Positions 15,721 through 24,647 of a DNA stretch of 36,471 bases are shown here, piece after piece. Under the pieces are notes generated by a model, which did no database searches, was not told the DNA's origin, and was given only the letters and a program-made list of their open reading frames with translations. Position numbers and translations under genes: made by a program. The stretch's first letter is position 1, and each line of letters starts with the position of its first letter. This DNA comes from Roseateles sp. (GTDB lineage: Bacteria > Pseudomonadota > Gammaproteobacteria > Burkholderiales > Burkholderiaceae_C): positions 1 to 36,471 of the forward strand of contig JAEUPJ010000002.1 of NCBI GenBank assembly GCA_016790285.1, written 5' to 3'.

Positions 15721-16942
15721 CCTGCCGCCGCTGGACGGCCTGCGCTACGGGGCCCTCGGCCTCGCGCTGGCCTTCGTCGCGCTGCCGCTGTACGTGCACC
15801 TGCCCCAGCACTACGCCACCCAGTTCGGCGTACCGCTGGCCAGCCTGGGCGCGCTGCTGCTGGCGGCCCGCGCACTGGACGCCGTGGCGGACCCCTGGAT
15901 CGGCCGCCTGTGCGACCGCGCCCTGGGCCGGCGCAGCCTGCTGTGGCAGCTGCCGTTGGCCGCGCTGCTGCTGGCGGCGGGCTTCGCGGGCCTGTTCTTC
16001 CCGCAGCCGCGCGCGCCCGGGGCGCTGCTGGCGTGGGCGGGCGCGCTGCTGGTGGTGACCTACCTGGCCTACAGCCTGCTGTCGGTCCTGCACCAGGCCT
16101 GGGGCGCGAGGCTGGGCGGGGGCGAGGCGCGGCAGACCCGCGTCGTGGCCTGGCGCGAGGGCTTCGCCCTGGTGGGCGTCGTGACGGCCAGCGTGCTGCC
16201 GTCCACGCTGGGTCTGGGCGTGACCGCCGCCGTGCTGGCCGCGACGCTTGCCGTCGGCCTGGTGCTGCTCGCCTTCGCGCCGCGACCGGCCGCGAGTGAC
16301 GCCGCCCCGGCACCGCTGGCCCTGGCCTGGCGCGTGGGCGAGTTCCGCCGCCTGCTGGCCGTGTACCTGCTCAACGGCATCGCCGCGGCGGTGCCGGCCA
16401 CGCTGCTGCTGTTCTTCATCGACGACAGGCTGCAGCTGCCCGCCTCGCAGGGCCTCTTCCTGGCCAGCTACTTCGCCGCGGCCGTGGCCTCGCTGCCGGT
16501 GTGGCTGCGCGTGATCACGCGGTTTGGCCAGGCGCGCGCCTGGGGCCTGGGCATGTTGCTGGCCATCGCCACCTTCGCCTGGGCGACGGCCCTGGGCGCA
16601 GGCGACAAGGCCGGCTTCCTGGCCGTGTGCATCGCCAGCGGCGCGGCCCTGGGCGCCGACCTCGCCATCCCGGGTGCGCTGCTGGCCGGCGTCATCCAGC
16701 GCGCGGGCCACGCCGGCCAGGCCGAAGGCGCCTTCTTCGGCTGGTGGAACGCCGCCACCAAGCTCAACCTCGCGCTGGCCGCGGGCCTCGCGCTGCCGCT
16801 GCTGCAGCTGCTCGGCTACGCGCCGGGCGAGCGCAGCCCGCAAGCCCTGCAGGCCCTCACACTCGCCTACTGCCTGCTGCCCTGCGCCCTCAAGCTGGCC
16901 GCCGCGGGCCTGCTCTACAGACACTTCATCGCCACACCATGA
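15704..16942 (+). CDS. MFS transporter, GPH-like family
   Basis: 412 aa with about 12 hydrophobic segments. The cytoplasmic loop motif ARALDAVADPWIGRLCDRALGRRS after the second helix is the mark of the glycoside-pentoside-hexuronide (GPH) branch of MFS. The GTG start lies inside the previous gene (17 nt overlap). MFS genes of this type recur in the flavoprotein-DUF1365-Cfa clusters, where the cargo is unknown; a lipid or acyl product is possible but unproven. Its TGA overlaps the next ATG (ATGA). Confidence 0.87.
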   Translation: MTARADLPPLDGLRYGALGLALAFVALPLYVHLPQHYATQFGVPLASLGALLLAARALDAVADPWIGRLCDRALGRRSLLWQLPLAALLLAAGFAGLFFPQPRAPGALLAWAGALLVVTYLAYSLLSVLHQAWGARLGGGEARQTRVVAWREGFALVGVVTASVLPSTLGLGVTAAVLAATLAVGLVLLAFAPRPAASDAAPAPLALAWRVGEFRRLLAVYLLNGIAAAVPATLLLFFIDDRLQLPASQGLFLASYFAAAVASLPVWLRVITRFGQARAWGLGMLLAIATFAWATALGAGDKAGFLAVCIASGAALGADLAIPGALLAGVIQRAGHAGQAEGAFFGWWNAATKLNLALAAGLALPLLQLLGYAPGERSPQALQALTLAYCLLPCALKLAAAGLLYRHFIATP

Positions 16943-17478
16943 ACCGACGCCTGCTGCTCGTTGCTTCGCTGACCACGGCCGCCACGCTCGCGGGGTGCGC
17001 CAGCGCCCCCGTGCCCGAGGACTACGCCGCCGAAAAGCCGGTGCTGGACCTGAAGACCTACTTCAACGGGCCGCTCACCGCGCACGGCGTCTTCACCGAC
17101 CGCGCGGGCAAGGTCAAGCGGCGTTTCGAGGTCAAGCTGGTGGGCCGCTGGCAGGGCGACGTGGGGACGCTGGAGGAAGACTTCACCTACAGCGACGGCA
17201 AGACCGAGCGCCGCGTCTGGACGATCACGTCGCTGGGCAACGGCCGCTACAAGGGCACGGCGGGCGACGTCATCGGCGAGGCCGACGGCCTGGCCCGCGG
17301 CAATGCGCTGCGCTGGGCCTACACCCTGCGCCTGCCGGTGGACAACACCACCTACGACGTGCAGTTCGACGACTGGATGTACCTGATGGACGAGCGCGTC
17401 ATGCTCAACAAGGCCCGGATGAGCAAGTTCGGCATCGACCTCGGCGAGGTCACCCTGAGCTTCTACAAACAACCATGA
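16939..17478 (+). CDS. DUF3833 family lipoprotein
   Basis: 179 aa with a lipoprotein signal: basic start, hydrophobic core and lipobox LAGC (residues 17-20, lipidated Cys20). The mature part (LDLKTYFNGPLTAHGVFTDRAGKVKRRFEV, then a Trp-rich C-terminal half with DDWMYLMDERVMLNKARMSKFG) is the DUF3833 pattern, a small beta-rich family of unknown activity. It overlaps both neighbours by 4 nt. Attached to the membrane, it might bind or pass on the modified lipid made by the operon, but this is speculation from context. Confidence 0.87.
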   Translation: MNRRLLLVASLTTAATLAGCASAPVPEDYAAEKPVLDLKTYFNGPLTAHGVFTDRAGKVKRRFEVKLVGRWQGDVGTLEEDFTYSDGKTERRVWTITSLGNGRYKGTAGDVIGEADGLARGNALRWAYTLRLPVDNTTYDVQFDDWMYLMDERVMLNKARMSKFGIDLGEVTLSFYKQP

Positions 17479-18233
17479 GCCTCAACCCCCGGCTTCGCGA
17501 CTGGCAGGGCAAGACGGCCTGGTTGATCGGTGCGTCCAGCGGCATCGGCGCGGCGACAGCCAGCGCGCTGCATGCGGCGGGTGCGCGCGTGATCGTCTCG
17601 GCGCGACAGGCGGCGCTGCTCAACGACTTCGTCGCGGCCCACCCGGGCAGCCGTGCCCTGCCGCTGGACGTGCTGGACCTGCCAGCCCTGCACGCCGCGG
17701 CCGCGGAGGTCGGGCCCGTGGACCTGTGCGTCTACTGCGCGGGCTACTACCACGCCATGAGCGCGACGAGCTTCGACCTCGCCGACGCCCGCCGCCACCT
17801 GGAGATCAACTTCAACGGCGCGCTGCACCTGCTGGACGCGCTGCTGCCGCTGCTGCTCACCGCCGGGCGGGGCCACCTGAGCCTGATCTCCAGCGTGGCC
17901 GGCTACCGCGGCCTGCCCAAGGCCCTGGCCTATGGCCCGAGCAAGGCCGCCCTCACGCACCTGGCCGAGGCGCTGTACCTGGACCTGCACCCACGCGGCA
18001 TCGGCGTGTCGGTCATCCACCCGGGCTTCGTGAAGACGCCCATGACGGCGCAGAACGACTTCCACATGCCCGCCGAGATCAGCCCCGACGAGGCGGCGCG
18101 CGCCATGCTGGACGGCTGGGCGGCGGGTGACTTCGAGATCCACTTCCCCAAGCGCTTCACGCGCTTCATGAAGGCGCTGCGCCAGCTGCCCTACCGGCTG
18201 TACTTCCCGCTCGTGAGCAAGGCCAACCGATGA
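17475..18233 (+). CDS. Short-chain dehydrogenase/reductase (SDR)
   Basis: 252 aa. Classical SDR: the nucleotide-binding IGASSGIGAA near residues 18-27, CAGYYH (the NNAG-equivalent strand end), catalytic Ser in LISSVAGY, and YGPSK with Tyr and Lys of the active site. The C-terminal region carries basic and aromatic residues (KRFTRFMKALRQLPYRLYFPLV), which could touch the membrane. It would oxidise or reduce a hydroxyl or keto group on an unidentified, probably acyl, substrate. It overlaps the lipoprotein gene and the following gene by 4 nt each. Confidence 0.9.
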   Translation: MSLNPRLRDWQGKTAWLIGASSGIGAATASALHAAGARVIVSARQAALLNDFVAAHPGSRALPLDVLDLPALHAAAAEVGPVDLCVYCAGYYHAMSATSFDLADARRHLEINFNGALHLLDALLPLLLTAGRGHLSLISSVAGYRGLPKALAYGPSKAALTHLAEALYLDLHPRGIGVSVIHPGFVKTPMTAQNDFHMPAEISPDEAARAMLDGWAAGDFEIHFPKRFTRFMKALRQLPYRLYFPLVSKANR

Positions 18234-18646
18234 CGCACGCCGACCCGCGCGTGGCCACGCTGATCGGCCTGTACGAAACCCTCTCGCCCGCGACGCTGGA
18301 CGACCTCGCCGCGCGCTACGCCCGCACCTGCCGCTTCAAGGACCCGTTCAACGAGGTCGAGGGGCGCGCGGCCGTGCGGCTCATCTTTGCGCACATGTTC
18401 GAGACGGTGAAGGCGCCGCGCTTCGTCGTGACCTCGGTGATCGCCGAGGGCGAGCAGTGCTTCCTCGGCTGGGACTTCCACGCGGGCGACTTCGTCATCC
18501 GCGGCGCGAGCCACCTGCGCTTTGACGCCGCCGGGCTCGTGGCCGAACACCGCGACTACTGGGACGCCGCCGAGGAGCTGTACGAAAAGCTGCCCGTCCT
18601 CGGCGCACTCATGCGATTGCTGAAGCGCCGACTGAAGGCTACTTGA
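18230..18646 (+). CDS. SnoaL/NTF2-like domain protein
   Basis: 138 aa, with the alternating helix and curved-sheet pattern of the SnoaL-like/NTF2 fold: N-terminal helix (LIGLYETLSPATLDDLAARYARTCRFKDPFNEVEG), then strands ending in HLRFDAAGLVAEHRDYWDAAEELYEKLPVLG. Such proteins are usually small isomerases, hydratases or ligand carriers. It is the last gene of the eight-gene operon. Its 3' end overlaps the convergent corA gene by 8 nt and no terminator is visible, so the two transcripts may interfere. Confidence 0.82.
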   Translation: MTHADPRVATLIGLYETLSPATLDDLAARYARTCRFKDPFNEVEGRAAVRLIFAHMFETVKAPRFVVTSVIAEGEQCFLGWDFHAGDFVIRGASHLRFDAAGLVAEHRDYWDAAEELYEKLPVLGALMRLLKRRLKAT

Positions 18647-19628
18647 GCCAGCCCTTGCGGCGGAAGTAGATGAAGGGTGCGGCGACGGAGACGAGCATCA
18701 ACCCCAGTGCGAAGGGGTAGCCCCACGCCGCCTCCAGCTCGGGCATGTTCTTGAAGTTCATGCCGTAGATCGACGCGATCAGCGTAGGCGGCAGCAAGGC
18801 GACGCTGGCCACCGAGAAGATCTTGATGATCTTGTTCTGGTTGATGTTGATGAAGCCGACCGTGGCGTCCATCAGGAAGTTGATCTTGTCGAAGAGGAAG
18901 GCCGTGTGCGAATCGAGCGAGTCGATGTCGCGCAGGATCTGGCGCGACTCCTCGAACTGCTCGGCGTTGAGCATGCGGCTGCGCATCATGAAGCTGACCG
19001 CGCGGCGGGTGTCCATCACGTTGCGCCGGATGCGCCCGTTCAAGTCTTCCTCGCGGGCGATGGCTGACAGCACCTCGCCGGCTTCGGCGTCGGTCACGTC
19101 GCTCTTGAGCACGCGGGCGCTCACCAGTTCGAGCTTGTCGTAGATGCCCTCCAGCACGTCGGCGGAGTATTCCGCGTCGGCGTCGTAGAGCTTGAGCAGC
19201 ACGTCCTTGGCGTCCTCGATGAGGGCCGGGATGCGGCGCGCGCGCAGGCGCAGCAGGCGGAACACCGGCAGGTCCTCGTTGTGGATGGAGAACAGCACGT
19301 TGTTGTAGAGGATGAAGGCCACGCGCACGTTGCGGGCGGGCTTGCCATCGGGCTGCTCGTCGCCCTCGATGAGGAAGTCGGAGCGGATGTGCAGCTCGCC
19401 GTTGTCTTCCTCGTAGAAGCGGGCGGACTCTTCCAGGTCTTCGTCGACGATGTCTTCGGGGATGGTCAACCCGAAGCGGTCGCGGATCCAGCCCTTTTCC
19501 TCGGTGCTGGGGCTTTCCAGGTCGACCCAGATGGGGCGCGAGAGGGCCAGGTCCTCGGCGGTCTCGATCTCTTCCTGGAACAGGCCGCCCTTCAGGCGTC
19601 CGTTGTCCAGCGTGAATACATTCAGCAT
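18639..19628 (-). CDS. corA: Magnesium/cobalt transporter CorA
   Basis: 329 aa. The signature YGMNFKNMPEL follows the first of two C-terminal membrane helices (about residues 268-290 and 303-322), with a short basic tail (RRKGWLK), as in CorA pentameric Mg2+/Co2+ channels. The N-terminal two thirds form the cytoplasmic funnel with a long helix (~150-260). It is monocistronic by position. A GGTTGACC sequence on its strand near 19690 could serve as a -35 but no matching -10 was found. Family assignment is firm; ion preference is by homology. Confidence 0.95.
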   Translation of the reverse strand: MLNVFTLDNGRLKGGLFQEEIETAEDLALSRPIWVDLESPSTEEKGWIRDRFGLTIPEDIVDEDLEESARFYEEDNGELHIRSDFLIEGDEQPDGKPARNVRVAFILYNNVLFSIHNEDLPVFRLLRLRARRIPALIEDAKDVLLKLYDADAEYSADVLEGIYDKLELVSARVLKSDVTDAEAGEVLSAIAREEDLNGRIRRNVMDTRRAVSFMMRSRMLNAEQFEESRQILRDIDSLDSHTAFLFDKINFLMDATVGFININQNKIIKIFSVASVALLPPTLIASIYGMNFKNMPELEAAWGYPFALGLMLVSVAAPFIYFRRKGWLK

Positions 19629-20056
19629 GCCTCGTCTCCGGCAGCGACTAGCGGGAGGACGACGCGGTGCCGTCCGGGGTGGGGTTCAGGTCAACCGTCT
19701 CACTCCGGGCGGCGGGTTTGCGGGCGACAGGCGGCCGGCAGACCCGAGCGGCGGGAGCGGACGGTCACCGAGGGTGATCGCTGTCCAAGAAGCTCTCCAG
19801 GGCTGGAATAACCACGAATTATTGCACTGCGAACGGCGTGAAAGAACGCACAAAAAGCTGACCCAGACAGGTACAAAGGTTCACCGTCATCCCCTTGTCA
19901 TGCCGCGGCTTCGCGCGCAAACTGGGCTCGTCGATTTCCCCACTCCCACCCACCTCCGCTACCCGAAAAGACCCCTCCTCTCCTCCTCCCCCTTCGTTTG
20001 GTTTTCTCAGTTTTTCCGGTCTGTTTTCCCGACCCAACCCTCTGAAAGGAGGCTTT
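19629..20056. other. Intergenic region between divergent corA and hpf
   Basis: 428 bp with no supported gene. It holds an AT-rich dyad AATAA...TTATT (19807-19823), a pyrimidine tract CCCCTCCTCTCCTCC.. (19972-19994) complementary to the hpf SD downstream, and a T-rich stretch (20001-20030). No convincing sigma-70 or sigma-54 promoter could be placed. In most relatives rpoN precedes hpf; no rpoN is present here. Confidence 0.4.
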
Positions 20057-20398
20057 ATGAATCTGACGATCAGTGGCCATCATCTTGAAGTCACGCCGGC
20101 TCTGCGCGAGTACGTGCTCACCAAGCTGGACCGTGTGACCCGCCACTTCGACCAGGTCGTTGACATCAACGTCCTGCTGACCGTAGAGAAGCAAAAGGAG
20201 AAGGACCGCCGCCAGCGCGCTGAAGTGACGCTACACGTCAAGGGCCGCGACATCTTCGTCGAGCAGTCGCACGAAGACCTGTACGCCGCCATCGACCAGT
20301 TGATGGACAAGCTCGACCGCCAGGTCTGCCGTCACAAGGACAAGGTCCAAGACCACCACCACGCCTCGGCCAAGCGCCTCGAGGTGCCTGCGCCCTGA
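20057..20398 (+). CDS. hpf: Ribosome hibernation promoting factor, short form (HPF/RaiA family)
   Basis: 113 aa, ATG five bases after an excellent SD (AAAGGAGG, 20045-20052). The sequence begins [20 protein letters not shown] and shows the beta-alpha-beta-beta-beta-alpha pattern with [29 protein letters not shown], which binds the 30S decoding channel in stationary phase and blocks translation. It lacks the C-terminal dimerisation domain of long HPF, so it is the short gammaproteobacterial/betaproteobacterial type. The His/Lys-rich tail ([17 protein letters not shown]) is typical of betaproteobacterial members. A terminator follows at 20420. Confidence 0.93.
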   Translation: MNLTISGHHLEVTPALREYVLTKLDRVTRHFDQVVDINVLLTVEKQKEKDRRQRAEVTLHVKGRDIFVEQSHEDLYAAIDQLMDKLDRQVCRHKDKVQDHHHASAKRLEVPAP

Positions 20399-20419
20399 GC
20401 CTGCGACGCTCATCTCACG

Positions 20420-20446
20420 GCGGCCTGCGGGCCGCTTTTGTTTTTT
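20420..20446 (+). terminator. Rho-independent terminator of hpf
   Basis: Stem GCGGCC/GGCCGC with a 4-nt loop, followed by TTTTGTTTTTT (20436-20446). It begins 22 bp after the hpf stop. It separates hpf from ptsN, which in many relatives are co-transcribed. Confidence 0.85.
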
Positions 20447-20560
20447 GCCATGCGCAATCGGTTGTTGCTGCAGTGCCGCAAAAACCCGCATTCAGGGGTA
20501 ACGGGCGGTGTTTTCCACGCCTCTAGGGTCTGACGCCCACCCCAAAACGGTCCGCGGTTC

Positions 20561-20566
20561 CATAAT
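20561..20566 (+). promoter_or_regulatory. ptsN: Possible -10 element of the ptsN-hprK-nadV unit
   Basis: CATAAT (5/6 match to TATAAT) lies 75 bp before the ptsN ATG in otherwise GC-rich DNA, downstream of the hpf terminator. No good -35 lies at 16-18 bp, so this is a weak call. Confidence 0.3.
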
Positions 20567-20640
20567 CTGCCGCTCTGATTGACCCACTCGCTCAGCAGCG
20601 GCCGCGCCCACCAGGCGCCCCCGAAGCCAGGCCCCAGCCC

Positions 20641-21111
20641 ATGAACCGTCTCGCCGCCATCCTGCCCGCCGATAACGTGCTGGTGAATGTGGATGCGTCC
20701 AGCAAGAAACGCGCCTTCGAACACGCAGGTCTGCTGTTCGAGAACCACCATCAAATGGCCCGGGCGCTGGTCACCGACAACCTTTTCGCCCGCGAGCGAC
20801 TGGGCTCCACGGGCCTGGGACACGGCGTGGCCATCCCCCACGGCCGGGTCAAGGGCCTGAAGAACCCGCTGGCCGCCGTGCTGCGCCTGGCGCAACCCAT
20901 CGGCTTCGACGCCCCCGACGACGAGCCCGTCAGCCTGCTGATCTTCCTGCTCGTGCCCGAGGCCGCCACCCAGCGCCACCTCGAGATCCTCTCCGAGATC
21001 GCCGAGATGCTGTCCGACCGCGAACTGCGCGAGCAGCTCAAGGCCGAGCCGGACGCCGCCACGCTGTTCAAGCTGATCGCGGCTTGGGAGCCGTTGAAGT
21101 CCGTGGCGTGA
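20641..21111 (+). CDS. ptsN: PTS IIA-like nitrogen-regulatory protein PtsN
   Basis: 156 aa. Residues 1-145 match the EIIA(Ntr)/fructose-type IIA domain, with the phosphorylatable His67 in GHGVAIPHGR and the following LAQPIGFDAPDDEPVSLLIFLLVPEAATQRHLEILSEIAEML. In betaproteobacteria PtsN takes phosphate from the PtsP-HPr branch and regulates K+ transport, carbon and nitrogen balance rather than moving sugar. It stands directly ahead of hprK, the usual betaproteobacterial order. Family assignment is firm. Confidence 0.95.
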   Translation: MNRLAAILPADNVLVNVDASSKKRAFEHAGLLFENHHQMARALVTDNLFARERLGSTGLGHGVAIPHGRVKGLKNPLAAVLRLAQPIGFDAPDDEPVSLLIFLLVPEAATQRHLEILSEIAEMLSDRELREQLKAEPDAATLFKLIAAWEPLKSVA

Positions 21112-21144
21112 TGCCGCTGTTCGACGCTTCGCGTAAACCCTAGT

Positions 21145-22101
21145 TTGAAACCCACCTCGATCAGCGCGGAGCGGTTGTTCGAAGAACACCGCGAGGCCCT
21201 CCGCTGGGAGTGGATTGCCGGCCACGCCCACCCGGAGCGCCGCTTCGACGAAGCCGCCGTGCGCGACGCGCAGAGCGCGGCCGACCTGGTCGGCTACCTC
21301 AACTACATCCACCCCTACCGGGTGCAGATCGTCGGCAGGCGCGAGGTGGCCTACCTCAGCCAGGAAAGCACCGAGACCCAGGACCGTCGCATCTCGCGCA
21401 TCGTGACGCTGGAGCCGCCGGTCATCATCGTGGCCGACGACACCGTGCCCCCGGCGCGGCTGGTGGCCATGTGCGACCGCGCCGAGATCCCGCTGTTCCG
21501 CACGGCCGAGTCGGCCGGCCACGTCATCGACCTGGTGCGCGGCTACCTCTCCCAGCTCTTCGCCAACCGCACGACGCGCCACGGCGTGTTCATGGACATC
21601 CTCGGCCTGGGCGTGCTGCTGACCGGCGAGTCGGGCCTGGGCAAGAGCGAGCTGGGCCTGGAACTCATTTCGCGCGGCCACGGGCTGGTGGCCGACGACG
21701 CGGTCGACTTCTTCCGCATCGCCCAGACCGCCATCGAAGGCCGCTGCCCCGAGCTGCTCCTGAACCTGCTGGAAGTCCGCGGCATCGGCCTGCTGGACAT
21801 CAAGTCCATCTTTGGCGAGACGGCCGTGCGCCGCAAGATGCGCCTCAAGCTCATCGTGCACCTCGTGCGCAAGGAGACGATGGAGCGCGACTTCGAACGC
21901 CTGCCCTACGAGCCCCTGTACGAAGACGTGCTCGGCATGCCCGTGCGCAAGGTCGTCATCGCGGTGGACGCCGGCCGCAACCTCGCGGTGCTGGTGGAGG
22001 CTGCAGTGCGCAACACCATCCTGCAGCTGCGCGGCATCGACACCTACAAGGAATTCGTGGAGCGCCACCAGCGCGCCATCGACAACGGCTCTCTCGATTG
22101 A
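21145..22101 (+). CDS. hprK: HPr kinase/phosphorylase
   Basis: 318 aa from a TTG; no in-frame ATG lies at the proper distance and the family begins close to this point. The C-terminal catalytic half has the P-loop GESGLGKS (161-168), the conserved RHG (His146) and the HprK signature [17 protein letters not shown] (about 208-224). It phosphorylates and dephosphorylates Ser46 of HPr, linking metabolic state to PTS signalling. It lies 33 bp after ptsN and overlaps nadV by 4 nt (TTGA). No HPr or EI gene is in the window. Confidence 0.93.
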   Translation: MKPTSISAERLFEEHREALRWEWIAGHAHPERRFDEAAVRDAQSAADLVGYLNYIHPYRVQIVGRREVAYLSQESTETQDRRISRIVTLEPPVIIVADDTVPPARLVAMCDRAEIPLFRTAESAGHVIDLVRGYLSQLFANRTTRHGVFMDILGLGVLLTGESGLGKSELGLELISRGHGLVADDAVDFFRIAQTAIEGRCPELLLNLLEVRGIGLLDIKSIFGETAVRRKMRLKLIVHLVRKETMERDFERLPYEPLYEDVLGMPVRKVVIAVDAGRNLAVLVEAAVRNTILQLRGIDTYKEFVERHQRAIDNGSLD

Positions 22102-23516
22102 CCCCGTTGAACCGCTTTTGCGACATCGCCCGGCTGCTGGTCCTCAACACCGACAGCTACAAGACCAGCCACTGGCTGCAATACCCGCCTGGCACGCAGG
22201 CGGTGTTCAGCTACATCGAGGCGCGCGGCGGCAGCCTGCCGTACACGGTGTTCTTCGGGCTGCAGGCGCTGCTCAAGGAGTACTTCACCGAGCCCGTCAC
22301 GGCCGACGACGTGGCCCTGGCTGCCGAGGTCTGCGCCTCGCACGGCGTGCCCTTCCATCGCGAAGGCTGGCAGCACATCGTTCAGGCCCACGGCGGGCGG
22401 CTGCCGCTGCGCATCCGCGCGGTGCCCGAGGGCACGGTGGTGCCGGTCAACCACGCCCTCGTCACGGTGGAGAACACCGACCCCGCCTGCTGGTGGCTGA
22501 CGAGTTATGTCGAGACGGCGCTGCTGCGTGTCTGGTACCCGACCACGGTCGCCACGCACAGCCACGCCACGCGGCGCCTGATCGGTGACGCCCTGGCCCG
22601 CACGGGCGACCCGGCCGGCCTGCCCTTCAAGCTGCACGACTTCGGCGCGCGGGGCGTGTCGTCGCTGGAGTCGGCCATGCTCGGCGGCATGGCCCACCTG
22701 GTCAACTTCCAGGGCACGGACACCATGACGGCCCTGCTCGGCGCCCGCACCTACTACGGCGAGCCCATGGCGGGCTTCTCCATCCCGGCGGCCGAGCACA
22801 GCACCATCACCGCCTGGGGCCGCGAGGGCGAAGCGGACGCCTACCGCAACATGCTGCGCCAGTTCGGCAAGCCCGGCGCCCTGCTGGCGGTCGTCTCCGA
22901 CTCCTATGACCTGGACGCCGCCGTGACGCGCCTGTGGGGCCGCGAATTGCGAGACGAGGTCGTCGCCAGCGGCGCGACCGTCGTCATCCGCCCCGACAGC
23001 GGCGACCCGACCGCCATCGTGCTGCGCACCGTGCAGTCACTGGACGCCGCCTTCGGCAGCGACACCAACGCCAAGGGCTTCAAGGTGTTGCGCCATGTGC
23101 GCGTCATCCAGGGCGACGGCATCACGCGCAGCACCATCGCCAGCATCCTGGCGGCCCTGGAAGACGCCGGCTACTCGGCCGACAACGTCGCCTTCGGCCA
23201 GGGCGGGGCGCTGCTGCAGCAGGTCAACCGTGACACCCTGGGCTTTGCCATGAAGGCCTCGGCCGTGCAGGTGGACGGCGCCTGGCGCGATGTCTTCAAG
23301 GCGCCGGTCACCGACCCCGCCAAGCGCAGCAAGGCCGGTCGGCTCACGCTGATGCACAAGGACGGCATCTACGCCACCGTGCGGCTGGACTCCCCCGGCT
23401 GCCAGGAGGCCCGCGCCGCCGGCGCCCACGAGGTGCTGCGCACCGTCTTCGAGGACGGCCGGCTGCTGGTGGACGACAGCTTCGCGGCCATCCGCGCCCG
23501 CGCGGCGCAGGCCTGA
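22098..23516 (+). CDS. nadV: Nicotinamide phosphoribosyltransferase (NAMPT/NadV family)
   Basis: 472 aa from a TTG that overlaps the hprK stop; a second in-frame TTG is at 22107, and the open frame extends further upstream inside hprK without homology. Family hallmarks: [17 protein letters not shown] at the N-terminus, [15 protein letters not shown], the catalytic His in [13 protein letters not shown], and VIRPDSGDP, which binds phosphoribosyl pyrophosphate. The enzyme makes NMN from nicotinamide and PRPP, a salvage route to NAD+ that is scattered among bacteria and often carried by phages. The window also encodes PncC (33966), which deamidates NMN. Why it is coupled to hprK is not clear. Confidence 0.93.
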   Translation: MTPLNRFCDIARLLVLNTDSYKTSHWLQYPPGTQAVFSYIEARGGSLPYTVFFGLQALLKEYFTEPVTADDVALAAEVCASHGVPFHREGWQHIVQAHGGRLPLRIRAVPEGTVVPVNHALVTVENTDPACWWLTSYVETALLRVWYPTTVATHSHATRRLIGDALARTGDPAGLPFKLHDFGARGVSSLESAMLGGMAHLVNFQGTDTMTALLGARTYYGEPMAGFSIPAAEHSTITAWGREGEADAYRNMLRQFGKPGALLAVVSDSYDLDAAVTRLWGRELRDEVVASGATVVIRPDSGDPTAIVLRTVQSLDAAFGSDTNAKGFKVLRHVRVIQGDGITRSTIASILAALEDAGYSADNVAFGQGGALLQQVNRDTLGFAMKASAVQVDGAWRDVFKAPVTDPAKRSKAGRLTLMHKDGIYATVRLDSPGCQEARAAGAHEVLRTVFEDGRLLVDDSFAAIRARAAQA

Positions 23517-23520
23517 CGGC

Positions 23521-23961
23521 TCAGCTGCGGTTCGGGCAGTCGGTCTTCACGCAGGCGGCGTACAGCGCCAGCGAGTGCTCCTGCAGCGCAAAGCCGCGCT
23601 CCCGCGCGATGGCGTGCTGGCGCTCCTCGATGCCCGCGTCATAGAACTCCTCGACCTTGCCGCAGTTCAGGCAGACGAGGTGGTCGTGGTGGTGGCCCTC
23701 ATTGAGCTCATAGACGGCCTTGCCCGTCTCGAAATGATTGCGGCTGAGCAGCCCCGCCTGCTCGAACTGCTGCAGCACCCGGTAGACCGTCGCCAGGCCG
23801 ATGTCGGCGCCTTCGCCGAGCAGGGCCTTGTAGACATCTTCGGCCGTCATGTGGCGCTGGGCCGAGCGCTGGAAGATCTCGAGGATCTTGATGCGCGGCA
23901 GCGTCGCCTTGAGGCCGCTGTTCTTGATGTCGCTGGTCTGGTTCTTGGGGGAAGAGGGCAT
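23521..23961 (-). CDS. fur: Ferric uptake regulator Fur
   Basis: 146 aa from the ATG at 23961; an upstream in-frame ATG (24015) would add residues not found in the family. Winged HTH at ~18-85 ([35 protein letters not shown]), metal-site cluster HHHDH (90-94), zinc cysteines Cys97 and Cys100 (CLNC) and a second pair Cys137/Cys142. It represses iron-uptake genes when bound to Fe2+. It is divergent from bamE, the common betaproteobacterial arrangement. It ends 4 bp from the convergent nadV stop, with no terminator between. Confidence 0.95.
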   Translation of the reverse strand: MPSSPKNQTSDIKNSGLKATLPRIKILEIFQRSAQRHMTAEDVYKALLGEGADIGLATVYRVLQQFEQAGLLSRNHFETGKAVYELNEGHHHDHLVCLNCGKVEEFYDAGIEERQHAIARERGFALQEHSLALYAACVKTDCPNRS

Positions 23962-23997
23962 GGCACTGGGGCGCGGGAAGCCGGGAAAGGGCCCCGC

Positions 23998-24016
23998 TAG
24001 AATCCGCCCGATCATA
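23998..24016. promoter_or_regulatory. -10 elements in the fur/bamE divergent region
   Basis: TATGAT on the minus strand (24016-24011) is a good -10 for fur. TAGAAT on the plus strand (23998-24003) could serve bamE. Their -35 partners are weak. No clear Fur box dyad was seen. Confidence 0.45.
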
Positions 24017-24077
24017 GCCAGCCGGGGTTTCGGCAGGCGTTCCTCCTGTTCCTTCCGCCCCTTCAGCCAGCTGCCCG

Positions 24078-24647
24078 ATGCGTCCTTTGCTTGCCTCTCT
24101 CCCGCTGCTCGCGCTGCTCGGCGGTTGTTCCTACCTCCCCACCCTGGACTCCCTGCCCTCCGTCACCGGCGAGAAGGTGCTGGGCCTCGTCACGCCCTAC
24201 CGCGTGGAAGTCGTGCAGGGCAATGTGCTGACCAAGGAGATGGTCGCCCGCGTCAAGCCCGGCATGCCCAAGACCCAGGTGCGCGACCTGCTCGGCTCGC
24301 CGCTGCTGACCGACGTCTTCCACGAGTCGCGCTGGGACTACGTCTTCACCATCAACCGCCAGGGCGCCGCGCCGCAGAAGCGCCTGGTGGTCGCCGTGTT
24401 CGACGGTGACAAGCTCAAGTCACTGGATGTGCCGGACGACCTGCCGTCCGAGCAGGAATTCGTCGCCGCCATCAACACCTTCAAGCCCGGCAAGAAAGAA
24501 CCCAAGCTGGAGCTGACCGAGGCCGAGCGCAGCGCCCTGCCGCCCCCGAAGCGCAGCGCTGAAGCCGCGCCCACCGCCGCAGCGGAAGGCCCGGCGCCGG
24601 GTCGCATCTACCCGCCGCTGGACGCCAAGCCTGGGAGCGGTTCGTGA
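24078..24647 (+). CDS. bamE: Outer-membrane assembly lipoprotein BamE (SmpA/OmlA)
   Basis: 189 aa. Lipoprotein signal with lipobox LGGC (residues 14-17, Cys17). The SmpA/OmlA fold follows: [51 protein letters not shown]. BamE is a helper of the BAM complex that inserts beta-barrel proteins. The C-terminal ~60 residues are a Pro/Ala/Lys-rich extension absent from the short enterobacterial protein. The stop overlaps the dapB start. It is preceded by a pyrimidine-rich leader and no obvious SD. Confidence 0.93.
   Translation: MRPLLASLPLLALLGGCSYLPTLDSLPSVTGEKVLGLVTPYRVEVVQGNVLTKEMVARVKPGMPKTQVRDLLGSPLLTDVFHESRWDYVFTINRQGAAPQKRLVVAVFDGDKLKSLDVPDDLPSEQEFVAAINTFKPGKKEPKLELTEAERSALPPPKRSAEAAPTAAAEGPAPGRIYPPLDAKPGSGS

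Noticed and set aside
19800-19850. A sigma-54 promoter before hpf
   Set aside because: TGG and TTGCA are present but the GG to GC spacing is far from the required 10 bp.
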